From assembly GCF_019968905.1 (NCBI RefSeq), contig NZ_CP079946.1, positions 248,001-312,000 of the forward strand: a stretch of 64,000 bases of DNA, written 5' to 3'. This document shows positions 30,210 to 38,390 of this stretch, one piece after another. Every line of letters begins with the position of its first letter. The first letter of the stretch is position 1. The DNA comes from Corallococcus sp. EGB. Its GTDB lineage: Bacteria; Myxococcota; Myxococcia; Myxococcales; Myxococcaceae. Both the position numbers and the translations under genes were made by a program. The notes beneath the pieces were generated by a model. It did not search any database. It had not been told where the DNA came from and worked only from the letters and a program-made list of their open reading frames with translations.

Positions 30210-30697
30210 GCGAACTGGAGGCGTTGGCGCCGAAGGTCATCGCGAGCTGCCGGAAGGCCGACGTGCGGCTGGCATTGGCGGAGGCGTGTACGGGAGGCCT
30301 GATGATCGCGGCGCTGACGGAGGTGCCGGGGGCGTCGGCGGTGGTGGAGCGTGGGTTCGTGCCGTACTCGAACGAGTCGAAGGGTGAGCAGCTGGGCGTG
30401 CCGCTGGCGCTATTGCAGGCGCACGGGTCGGTGAGCGCGGAAGCGGTGGAGGCGATGGCGGCGGGGGCGCTGGAGCGTTCGTGGGCGGACTGGGCGGTGG
30501 CGGAGACGGGCATCGCGGGGCCTGGGGGCGGGACGGAGGCGAAGCCGGTGGGGCTGGTGTTCATCGCGGTACAGCGGCGGGGGAGGGGCGCGGTGGTGGA
30601 GCGTCACCAGTTCGAGGGGGACCGGCGCCAGGTGCGGCACGCCGCGGCGGCGCGGGGACTGGCCCTCCTTTTGGAGGAGCTGGGCGTGGAGTCCTGA
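30206..30697 (+). CDS. pncC: CinA-family nicotinamide-nucleotide amidohydrolase
   Basis: The 163-aa protein is the stand-alone C-terminal CinA domain, which deamidates NMN to nicotinate mononucleotide in the pyridine nucleotide cycle. Diagnostic stretches are LALAEACTGGLMIAALTEVPGAS split over residues 20-42, FVPYSNESKGEQLGV, HGSVSAEAVEAMA, and AETGIAGPGGGTEAKPVG. GTGA overlaps the stop of the GRAS gene, so translational coupling is likely. Confidence 0.88.
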   Translation: MSELEALAPKVIASCRKADVRLALAEACTGGLMIAALTEVPGASAVVERGFVPYSNESKGEQLGVPLALLQAHGSVSAEAVEAMAAGALERSWADWAVAETGIAGPGGGTEAKPVGLVFIAVQRRGRGAVVERHQFEGDRRQVRHAAAARGLALLLEELGVES

Positions 30698-30781
30698 ATA
30701 GGGGACTCATCCTTCCGGACATTGGCGGGGGGATGCTCGATGCGAGAGAAGGTTTGACGCGGACTCACGAAGGGGGCCTCG

Positions 30782-31180
30782 ATGTATCGAATCGACGTGG
30801 ACCGAACGGAATCCATCGTGAGCTTCGCGCTGGAGGGCTACATCCGGCTGGAGGAGATGAAACGCTTCGTGGAGGACCTGCGCGCCGCGACGGATGAGGT
30901 GGCGGGGCAGGCCATCAAGATCGAAGCGGACCTGCGCACGTTCCGGCCGGCCTCGCCGGAGGCCGCGGACCTCATCCGGAGGGTGCAGGAGTATGGATTG
31001 CGCTCGGGGGTGACGCGGGTGGCGGAGCTGGTTCAGAACCAGATCGTCGCGTTGCAGCTGAACCGCGTGGCCTCGGGGAGCGGCACGGACAAGATCCTCC
31101 GGCGCTTCTGGCAGGAGTCCGCGGCGAGGACCTGGCTGAAGCACGGGGACGAGGAGCAGGGCGTGGCGCTGCAGGGCTGA
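30782..31180 (+). CDS. Small protein, STAS-like fold suspected
   Basis: The 132-aa product (MYRIDVDRTESIVSFALEGY then a long amphipathic helix and two beta-alpha units) has the size and secondary-structure pattern of STAS/SpoIIAA-like or similar small alpha/beta proteins common in myxobacteria. There is no signal peptide and no recognisable active site. The gene has a GGGGGCC-type leader before its ATG. It lies upstream of the remodelled toxin locus but looks native in composition. Confidence 0.5.
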   Translation: MYRIDVDRTESIVSFALEGYIRLEEMKRFVEDLRAATDEVAGQAIKIEADLRTFRPASPEAADLIRRVQEYGLRSGVTRVAELVQNQIVALQLNRVASGSGTDKILRRFWQESAARTWLKHGDEEQGVALQG

Positions 31181-31212
31181 AAGGTCCCGCACATGACAGC
31201 GCGCGGCCCGAG

Positions 31213-31275
31213 GCGCCATCCCTCGTCATCGTGAAGACGCTCCTGCCCCGGGAGCTCGGTCAGTCCGTGGTGTAG
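31213..31275 (+). pseudogene. 3'-end remnant of a SUFU-type immunity gene
   Basis: Read in frame, this stretch gives PSLVIVKTLLPRELGQSVV and a TAG stop. The intact immunity protein downstream ends LVTVKTLMPREL...RQPVV plus TAG. At the DNA level 31224-31257 matches 33749-33782 with only a few mismatches. The last ~15 bases match the last 15 of the intact gene, with the intervening ~80 bases deleted. No start codon remains. It is a truncated, internally deleted second copy left beside the toxin gene. Confidence 0.75.
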
Positions 31276-31298
31276 CCTTCGATACCAAGAGGCCGTCC

Positions 31299-32624
31299 AT
31301 GTCGCTGCGCGGACTGTGCGTGCTGTGGGCGCTGTTGGTGACGGGCTGCGCGACGTCACGGACGTGGCGGTTGGACACGGGTGATGGCCGGGCGCGTGAG
31401 TACACACCGCGCACGGACACACGACCCGTGGCGCTGGATGGTGACACTTTCGAGGAGACAGTGCGGACGCTGGCGCGCCAAGCGCCAGCATCGGTGCATC
31501 CGAGGAGGGAGGCGCTTCGGCTGTTGAATCCCGGAGCGGACCGTCCGAGGGCATCGCTGGGTGTCGTTTCCGTGGTGGATCCGAAGCAGGGCCGCGTCCG
31601 GGCCGCGCAAGGGAGCACGGAACTGGAGGCTGCCTACGGACGCTGGTGCGTGCGCAAGCGGCTATCCGGAGACTGTCTCCACCTGCTGGACCAGGGACTG
31701 ACGCTGAACGAGGAGGGCAAGCGGACGCTGGCCTTCCGCATCGCGTTGGACTCGGTGTGGGAGGAGACAGTCGAAGCCCTCAAGGGGATGGTGGACCCCG
31801 AGGCGATGGTGTCGCTGCTGGTGTCGACAGGAGCGGTGTACTTCAGCCTGTGGCTGGTGCCGGAGCCGCTGTTGTCGAAGGGCGTGGCAGCAACGCTGAC
31901 GGTGGCGCTGATTGCGTACCTGGGCTGGGACACGGTGTGGAGTCTGATCCAGGGTTGGAGGGTGCTGGCGTCGGAGGTGAAGGACGCCCAGACGTTCGAC
32001 GGCATCCGGAGCGCGGGAGAAAAGTACGGCGAGGTGATGGGCAAGCAAGCGGCACGGGCCTTCGTGATGCTGGCGATGGCCGCGCTGGGCGGCACGGCGC
32101 AAACGCTGGCGACGAGGGTCGCGACGCTGCCGGGTTCAGCACAGGCCGCGCTGGTGGGAGCGGAGCAAGGAGGCTTCCGGCTGGTGGCTGCGGCGGAGGT
32201 TTCTGCCGTCGCAGTGTCCGCGACTGGGGAAGTGACGATCGCGTTGGCGCCCAACGCGATGGCGATGGGCGCGAAGGGACCGAATGTTCCCGTGCCGGGT
32301 GAAGTCCGGGTGCATCACATCGCTACGAACAAGTGGTGGGAGGCGACGCACAACGGTGGTCCATGGTCTCCCAGGTTCCAGAAGCTCTTCGACCGCGCGG
32401 GAATGTCACTGGACGACGAAGTGAATACAGTTGGCGTCCGAGCCCATCAGGGTCCGCATCCTCGCGAGTACCATGAGACTGTCTACTCGAGATTGAGTGA
32501 TGCCTTGGGAGACTGCAGTACCATCCAGTCATGCAGGGACGCGTTGGTGGGGGAACTCCAAGCCCTGGGTCGGCTGATCTCCAGACCGAACACCCGGCTC
32601 AACATTCTTGTCACCCAACCCTGA
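31299..32624 (+). CDS. SitA-like polymorphic lipoprotein toxin with AHH nuclease tip
   Basis: The 441-aa protein has a lipobox (LLVTGC, Cys 17). The following sequence is that of SitA toxins, which myxobacteria pass to kin by outer-membrane exchange: WRLDTGDGRAREYTPRTD, FEETVRTLA, a Cys-containing helical middle and membrane-like helices at about 168-210 and 250-268. The last ~110 residues are an AHH nuclease domain: VHHIATNKW (His 339-340), FQKLFDRAGMSLDD, HQGPHPREYH (His 383, 387, 392). DNA degradation in a non-immune recipient is the expected action. The SD AAGAGG is seven bases from the ATG. The immunity gene follows after 21 bases. Confidence 0.85.
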   Translation: MSLRGLCVLWALLVTGCATSRTWRLDTGDGRAREYTPRTDTRPVALDGDTFEETVRTLARQAPASVHPRREALRLLNPGADRPRASLGVVSVVDPKQGRVRAAQGSTELEAAYGRWCVRKRLSGDCLHLLDQGLTLNEEGKRTLAFRIALDSVWEETVEALKGMVDPEAMVSLLVSTGAVYFSLWLVPEPLLSKGVAATLTVALIAYLGWDTVWSLIQGWRVLASEVKDAQTFDGIRSAGEKYGEVMGKQAARAFVMLAMAALGGTAQTLATRVATLPGSAQAALVGAEQGGFRLVAAAEVSAVAVSATGEVTIALAPNAMAMGAKGPNVPVPGEVRVHHIATNKWWEATHNGGPWSPRFQKLFDRAGMSLDDEVNTVGVRAHQGPHPREYHETVYSRLSDALGDCSTIQSCRDALVGELQALGRLISRPNTRLNILVTQP

Positions 32625-32645
32625 CGCATAGGGAGATGGATTTCG

Positions 32646-33881
32646 ATGCGGTACTTCGAGCTTCGCGACGACATGGAGTTGAGGGACCGCTGGTTGCCAG
32701 ATGAGCCCACAGATGCCCAGGGGCAAGAGATCGATGACATCTGGCAGTTCAAGAGGGGTTGCCCGGTCCAAATCAACGAACGTCTACGGATCCCCATTGG
32801 TCATCCTGGGAAGGTCCTCGACTACGCCACGACGAGCGTCGGTGGTGCGCCCATCGTCCATAGGCGAGTCGCATGCGTGTTCACGGAGCTTGCTCCTGAC
32901 GAGGTTCAGCTCATCCCGGTCGATGTCGACGGGCAGTCGGAGACCTTCTTCATCCTCGTCGCGACGCGCACCATCCGATGCATCGATGATCAGGAGTCAG
33001 CAGAGGTGCTGTATTGGCTGCCTGAAGACGGGCGGCCAGAGAAGACCGGGCGATACAGGTCCGTCATGGGCATGCGTATCGACACGACGAGAGTGGGCGA
33101 TGCCAAGGTCTTCCGTCCCTGGGGCTGGAGTGTCGTGCTCATCGTCTCCGAGGATATCAAGGAGGCGCTGGAGCGCTCCGGCGCCACGGGGATGTCGTTC
33201 CGGGAAGTCACCGGCCCCAGCGAAGTCAGCCCCGAGGAACGCGCGCACAACCGCATGCTCGGCGAGCTCTACGAACGTTCCACGAAACCCCGTGAAGCCT
33301 TCTGGCACACGCTGGGCACCATGGATGACAACTTCGTCATCCCCATCGTCGTCGGTGGTGGTTGGCCGGCGCGAAGCGAAATCTGGCGAGTCATCCACCG
33401 GCCTGAAGGACGCACGCTCTTCGTGACGGACGGCCTCTCCAACTTCTTCGCGGACAAAGCCGAACCCTCCGTGGGCTTCGGCCTGGAACTCGCGCTCGAA
33501 ACCGACGAGCCCGTGGCGAACGTGGCGAAGAGCTGGCAGCAGCTCCTCCTCGAACGCATCGCCAATGAACTCGTGGGCCACGAACACCTGCGCGAACCCG
33601 CGCGCACCGGCATCCTCTCCATGGAAATCGACGGAGAGCGCATGCCCGAACCCCTCCTGACGAAAGACGGCCGTGTCGCCGTGCTCCTGGGCATGGAAAC
33701 CCCCACGCTCCCCACGCACTTCACGCTGCCGGACGGACAGGTCCGTCTGGTCACCGTGAAGACGCTCATGCCCCGGGAGCTCACGTACCTGCTGGAGCAC
33801 GGCCGGGAAGAGCTGCTCCATCGCTTCAACCAGTCCAGTCCCGGCCACCTGTCCAAGGCCTGGCGCCAGCCCGTGGTGTAG
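32646..33881 (+). CDS. Fused Imm11-SUFU immunity protein
   Basis: The 411-aa product joins two immunity-type domains. Residues 1-190 resemble the Imm11/DUF1629 family (MRYFELRDDMELRDRWLP, CIDDQESAEVLYWL, VFRPWGWSVVLIVSEDIKEAL). From ~200 on there is a suppressor-of-fused (SUFU) domain (FVIPIVVGGGWPARSEIWRV, LFVTDGLSNFF, VGFGLELALETDEPV, VKTLMPRELTYLLEHG). SUFU proteins are known immunity factors against nuclease toxins, and it sits directly behind one. The 5' third is clearly lower in GC than the 3' half. No signal peptide: it should neutralise toxin in the cytoplasm. Confidence 0.8.
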   Translation: MRYFELRDDMELRDRWLPDEPTDAQGQEIDDIWQFKRGCPVQINERLRIPIGHPGKVLDYATTSVGGAPIVHRRVACVFTELAPDEVQLIPVDVDGQSETFFILVATRTIRCIDDQESAEVLYWLPEDGRPEKTGRYRSVMGMRIDTTRVGDAKVFRPWGWSVVLIVSEDIKEALERSGATGMSFREVTGPSEVSPEERAHNRMLGELYERSTKPREAFWHTLGTMDDNFVIPIVVGGGWPARSEIWRVIHRPEGRTLFVTDGLSNFFADKAEPSVGFGLELALETDEPVANVAKSWQQLLLERIANELVGHEHLREPARTGILSMEIDGERMPEPLLTKDGRVAVLLGMETPTLPTHFTLPDGQVRLVTVKTLMPRELTYLLEHGREELLHRFNQSSPGHLSKAWRQPVV

Positions 33882-34508
33882 CTACCCCATCCCCAGCATC
33901 AGCCACACCGCCAGTGCCCCATACAGCGGCACGTTGAGCGCCAGCGTCAGCCGGTTGATGCGCCGGAACCGCGCCTGCTCCGCGTCCGCGAACCACACGC
34001 CATCCTCGCCGGTGGTGCGCCCCTCCACGGCCTGGTGGAACAGCGCCGCATAGGCCACCTCCACCACCAGGGTCACCAGCACCAGGCCCACCAGCGCCAG
34101 CGCCCAGACATCGCGCCCGTCGAGCACCCCGGCCCACTTCTCCCCGGTGTACACGAGCCCCGCTCCCAGCAGCGCGATGCATCCCAGGTCATGGCCCACG
34201 CCATACGGTGGCCGCCAGTTGCGAGACACATAGAGCATGTAGAGCTCCGCGGCGCCGCGCAGCCACATGGACACCGCGAAGGCGCCCAACACGACGCGAG
34301 CCTCCATCGGCACGGCCGCATCCATCGCCACCAGCGGGCACACGAGGAACCAGAGGAACACCGCGTACAGCAGCCACGCCAGCTTCGGCCCGGAGATGCG
34401 ACCCCCCCGGCCACCCTGTGCGTTCTGCCGGCGCCGGAACACCACCGCCGCGCTCGCGCACGCCACCAGCGCCACGACCAACGACACCCGCGTCATCGAA
34501 GTGAGCAT
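33882..34508 (-). CDS. Integral membrane protein next to the desaturase
   Basis: The 208-aa protein has about five hydrophobic helices (VSLVVALVACASAAVVF, LAWLLYAVFLWFLVCPLVA, VVLGAFAVSMWL, LALVGLVLVTLVVEVAYAALF, and LALNVPLYGALAVWLMLGMG). It has charged loops including YVSRNWRPPYGVGHDLG. The ATG overlaps the desaturase stop (ATGA), so the two are translated together. Its stop abuts the immunity-gene stop. No family recognised; a helper or partner of the desaturase is a reasonable guess. Confidence 0.65.
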   Translation of the reverse strand: MLTSMTRVSLVVALVACASAAVVFRRRQNAQGGRGGRISGPKLAWLLYAVFLWFLVCPLVAMDAAVPMEARVVLGAFAVSMWLRGAAELYMLYVSRNWRPPYGVGHDLGCIALLGAGLVYTGEKWAGVLDGRDVWALALVGLVLVTLVVEVAYAALFHQAVEGRTTGEDGVWFADAEQARFRRINRLTLALNVPLYGALAVWLMLGMG

Positions 34509-35431
34509 CAGGAAGAACGAGGCCGGGGATAGTGGTGGGGAAACCGCTCGACGTACCACGCGCGAAGCCGGGGCAGGTGCGTGAGGGACACCTGCGGGTG
34601 CAGGTGATGCACCACATGCATCCCCACGTGCCGGGGCGCCAATCCCATCCAGCCCCACCACCCGAGCCCATGGTCGCGCGTGCACGCGAACACATCTTCC
34701 AGCGTCCGCCCCCGAGCGGGCGTGGCGGTGTGCTCCGCGAGCAGCCGATGCGCGTTGAACCCCGCCGCCACGAGCAACGGCACCCCGTACCCCCACAGCA
34801 CCGCGGAGGGCCACCGCACCGCCAGCGCCAGCACGCCCAGGTGGAACAGCACCTGCCCCGCCTCCGCGCGAGCACACGCCGCCACCTCCGCGTCGCGTGA
34901 GAGCACGCGCCCGGACCGGTCCTGGAGGAACACGCGCGCATACGCCGTGCGCAGCGAAGGCAGCACCCACGCGCAGAGCCCCACCGGCCCGCGCAGCACC
35001 CAGCCGGGAATCACGCCCAGGAGCAACAGCCACCGCCACGCCGTGCGCAGCCGGCCTCCGTCCGGAGGCTTGCGGTATGGATCCGTGGGCAGCCCCGCGT
35101 CACGGTGATGGCGGAGGTGGTGGTAGCGCATCGCCGCCAGCGTGGACGCGATGGGATATCCCGCGACGGTCTCCAGCAGACACAGTCGCCATTCGCGCCT
35201 TCGCGAAGGCAGGTGGACCGCGTCATGAAGCAGGACGCCCAGGGCATGCAGCCGTCCCGCGACGGCGAGCACCGCCAGCGGCGCGAGCACCGGAGGCGCC
35301 CAAGCCATGACCGCCCACCCCACGGCCATCCCCGCCCACTCCACGGCCGCCAGCCGCAGCAGGCCTTCCGGGGTGGCGGGGACGAGCAGCTCGCGAGGCA
35401 CCGCCGCGCGGCGAGGCAGGGAAGAGGACAT
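34508..35431 (-). CDS. Membrane fatty-acid desaturase family protein
   Basis: The 307-aa protein has the three histidine boxes of the membrane di-iron family: HDAVH (residues 69-73), HHLRHH (104-109) and HVVHHLHP near residue 270. Hydrophobic segments lie between them. The family inserts double bonds or hydroxyl/keto groups into acyl chains or carotenoids. The ATG at 35431 (MSSSLPRR) is preferred over an upstream start because similarity begins there. It is divergent from the FG-GAP fusion gene, with 105 bases between starts, so shared regulation is plausible. Confidence 0.85.
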   Translation of the reverse strand: MSSSLPRRAAVPRELLVPATPEGLLRLAAVEWAGMAVGWAVMAWAPPVLAPLAVLAVAGRLHALGVLLHDAVHLPSRRREWRLCLLETVAGYPIASTLAAMRYHHLRHHRDAGLPTDPYRKPPDGGRLRTAWRWLLLLGVIPGWVLRGPVGLCAWVLPSLRTAYARVFLQDRSGRVLSRDAEVAACARAEAGQVLFHLGVLALAVRWPSAVLWGYGVPLLVAAGFNAHRLLAEHTATPARGRTLEDVFACTRDHGLGWWGWMGLAPRHVGMHVVHHLHPQVSLTHLPRLRAWYVERFPHHYPRPRSS

Positions 35432-35536
35432 CGTGTGCCAGGACTCCACGCATGGGCGCAAGACGCAAGTCCCGTGCGGATTGGACACCCGGAGACGGGC
35501 GCGGCACGCTCCGCGCGTGCATCGGGACGGTCAATC

Positions 35537-38386
35537 ATGAGTGTGCATGTGCCAACGACGCCGGCCCTGGCGGGCACGCGCGTGGAGTGGGGCGGCTGGG
35601 TCTTCCCCCGCTGGAACGACCCGAGGCTGCCCTTCGCGGCGCTGCTCACGCTCTACGGTGTGCTGGGCTTCACCTTCTTCGGCTTCAACCGCAGCCCCGG
35701 GCAGATGGCCTTCCTGGTCATCTCCGGCACGCTGCTGGACGCGGTCCTGGGCTGGGTGCTCAAGCGGCGCAAGGAGCTGCCGCTCTCCGCGTACATCTCG
35801 TGCTGCTCGCTGGCGCTGCTGCTGAACTACTCGCACGCGAGCACGCTGTTGTGGCTGCCGGTGTGGCTGGCCATCGGCTCCAAGTACGTGCTGACCTTCC
35901 AGGGGCGCCACGTCTTCAACCCGTCGATGTTCGCGGTGGCCGTGTCGCTGCTCACCACGCGCGAGCTCATCACCGCCGCGCCCGCCTACCAGTGGGCCAA
36001 CGGCGAGGTCGCGCTGTCGGCCTTCATCGTGATGGCGGCGCTGGTGCTGTTCTTCTTCCGGGTGGGGCGCGGCTGGCTGGTGATCAGCTTCCTGTCCTTC
36101 TACGCGCTCCAGACCGCGCTGCGCGCGTACATCCTCCGGCACCACCTGCCGCCGGAGGTGCTGTTCCTGGGCACGCTGGGCGCGCCGTCATTCTTCATCT
36201 TCGTCTTCTACATGCTGACGGATCCAGCGACGTCGCCGGCGACGCCGAAGGCCCAGGTGCTCGTGGCGCTGGCCATCACCTGCGTGGACCTGGTGCTGCA
36301 CCTGAAGGAGAGCGTCTACACGTTCTTCTACGCGGCGCTCACCGTGGCCACCTGCCGCTTCGTGTTCATGCACGCGCGCGAGCTGTGGCGCACCCGGGGC
36401 GCGTCACCGCGCGCGTTGGGGACCCCGGACGTGCTCCGGCGCCTGGGCGTGGTGGGCGGACTCGGGGCGGTGCTGGGCACGGGCTACGCGGTGACGGCGG
36501 CGCAGGGGGAGCGCTCTGCGCCGCTCGCGTTCCACCTGGATGCGCAGGACGTCACGCAAGCGGGCCTGGGCTCGACGATGGGACACACGTTGGAGGAGCT
36601 GGATCCTCGCGTGGCCCACGTCGCCAAGTGGCTGGTCGCGGTGGGTGACGCGGTGGCCACCGGCGACTTCGATGGGGACGGCAGGCTGGACCTGTTCCTC
36701 ACGCACCCGCTGGGCACGCCGGAGGACCACGCGGGCCTGTACCGCAACCTGGGCGGGATGCGCTTCGAGCGCGTCCCCGTGCCCGCGCTGGAGCGCTTCG
36801 CCACCCGCTACAAGGAAGAGGGCCTGGCCGGCGGCGGGACGTTCGTGGACTGGGATGGGGACGGGGACATGGACCTCGCGGTGGCGGTGGCCTTCGGGCC
36901 GGTGCGCCTGCTGCGCAACATGCTGCGCGAGACGGGCACGGCGACCTTCGAGGACGTGACGGAGGCCGCGGGTGTGACGGACCACGCGGTGAGCCTGGGG
37001 CTCACGTTCCTGGATTACGACCGCGATGGGCACCTGGACCTGCTGGTGCTCAACGCGATGACGACGCACCTGCCGGACTACCCGGAGCCCGCGCCGCCGC
37101 TCAACCTCTTCAAGCTGCCGCAGCCCGAATACGCGGGGGACCGCCGCATGCTGCGCTTCATGCACGACGGCTGGCACAACGCGAACAACGGCGGACGCAA
37201 CGTGCTCTACCGGGGCCGGGGCGACGGCACGTTCGAGAAGCAGGACGCGGAGGCGCTGGGGCTGAAGGAGACGCACTGGTCGCTCGCGGTGAGCACGGTG
37301 GACCTGAACCAGGACGGGTGGACGGACCTGTACGTGGCCAACGACTTCGGACCGGACGACATCTACCTGAACGAGGGAGGCCGGCACTTCCGCCACGTGG
37401 TGGGGAAGCGCTTCGGGGAGATTGGCCGTGACACGTACAAGGGCATGAACGCGAGCGTGGCGGACTTCGACCGCAACGGCTGGTTGGACGTGTACGTGTC
37501 CAACGTGCACCACTCGCTCCAGGCGGAGGGCAGCCTGTTGTGGATGGTAGGCCCGGGCGAGGATCCCTTCGTGCCCCGCTTCCAGGACGAGGCCACCTTC
37601 CGGGGCGCGTTGAACGAGCGCCGCTTTGGTTGGGGGGCCGCGGCGGGAGACCTGGACGACGACGGGTGGCCGGACCTGGTGCAGGCCAACGGCATGGTGG
37701 ACGCGCGCCTGGACGCGCCGAAGTGGCGCATCCCGGAGGGACAGCGCAACGACTACTGGTACGTGAATCACAAGTTGATGCAGTCCGGCCCGGAGGTGCA
37801 CACGTACGCGGACAAGTGGGGCGACATCCGGGGCCGCGTGCTCTATCCGAACGAGGCGCGCCGCGTGTACCTCAACCTGGGCGACGCGCGTCCGGGGCAC
37901 TTCGTAGACGTGGCGAAGGAGGTAGGCATCGAGGCGCCGGACAACTCGCGAGGCGTGTTGATGGCGGACCTGGATGACGATGGCGACCTGGACGTGCTCA
38001 TCACCAACCAGCACGCGCCGGTGTCGCTGTATCGCAACACCCTGCGAGCCAGCGCGACGGACGCGAAGCAGGACGCGCACTTCGTGGGCCTGTCGCTGGT
38101 GGGAGACGGTCAGCGCACGCACCGGAGCGCGGTAGGCACGCGCGTGGTGGTGTCCTACGAGGAGAACGGTCAGCGCGTGGAGCAGGTGCGCGAGGTGGGG
38201 CTGATGGGAGGCTTCTCCGCGTCGGCGGATCCTCGGCTGCACTTCGGTCTGGGCCGTCACGCGGGGCCGGTGAAGGCGGTCATCCACTGGTATGGCGCGG
38301 AGCCGCAGGAGGTGACGCTGGAGGCGGACCGCTACCAGGAGGTGCGCCAGCCGCCCGCGCCCACCGCGCTGCGGGGAGGGCCCTGA
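35537..38386 (+). CDS. RnfD/NqrB-like membrane domain fused to FG-GAP/UnbV repeats
   Basis: The 949-aa protein begins with ~9 membrane helices (residues ~25-290). The block GRHVFNPSMFAVAVSLL, together with the overall helix spacing, resembles NqrB/RnfD/RnfE electron-transport subunits. Next comes a large exposed part with at least seven Ca-binding repeats of the DxDxDG type: DFDGDGRLDLF, DWDGDGDMDLA, DYDRDGHLDLL, DLNQDGWTDLY, DFDRNGWLDVY, DLDDDGWPDLV and DLDDDGDLDVL. The end is a UnbV/ASPIC domain (AVGTRVVVSYEENGQRV, LHFGLGRHAG). The ATG heads a four-gene operon. Function unknown; electron transfer tied to an extracytoplasmic propeller is an inference. Confidence 0.75.
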   Translation: MSVHVPTTPALAGTRVEWGGWVFPRWNDPRLPFAALLTLYGVLGFTFFGFNRSPGQMAFLVISGTLLDAVLGWVLKRRKELPLSAYISCCSLALLLNYSHASTLLWLPVWLAIGSKYVLTFQGRHVFNPSMFAVAVSLLTTRELITAAPAYQWANGEVALSAFIVMAALVLFFFRVGRGWLVISFLSFYALQTALRAYILRHHLPPEVLFLGTLGAPSFFIFVFYMLTDPATSPATPKAQVLVALAITCVDLVLHLKESVYTFFYAALTVATCRFVFMHARELWRTRGASPRALGTPDVLRRLGVVGGLGAVLGTGYAVTAAQGERSAPLAFHLDAQDVTQAGLGSTMGHTLEELDPRVAHVAKWLVAVGDAVATGDFDGDGRLDLFLTHPLGTPEDHAGLYRNLGGMRFERVPVPALERFATRYKEEGLAGGGTFVDWDGDGDMDLAVAVAFGPVRLLRNMLRETGTATFEDVTEAAGVTDHAVSLGLTFLDYDRDGHLDLLVLNAMTTHLPDYPEPAPPLNLFKLPQPEYAGDRRMLRFMHDGWHNANNGGRNVLYRGRGDGTFEKQDAEALGLKETHWSLAVSTVDLNQDGWTDLYVANDFGPDDIYLNEGGRHFRHVVGKRFGEIGRDTYKGMNASVADFDRNGWLDVYVSNVHHSLQAEGSLLWMVGPGEDPFVPRFQDEATFRGALNERRFGWGAAAGDLDDDGWPDLVQANGMVDARLDAPKWRIPEGQRNDYWYVNHKLMQSGPEVHTYADKWGDIRGRVLYPNEARRVYLNLGDARPGHFVDVAKEVGIEAPDNSRGVLMADLDDDGDLDVLITNQHAPVSLYRNTLRASATDAKQDAHFVGLSLVGDGQRTHRSAVGTRVVVSYEENGQRVEQVREVGLMGGFSASADPRLHFGLGRHAGPVKAVIHWYGAEPQEVTLEADRYQEVRQPPAPTALRGGP

Positions 38387-38390
38387 GCCG

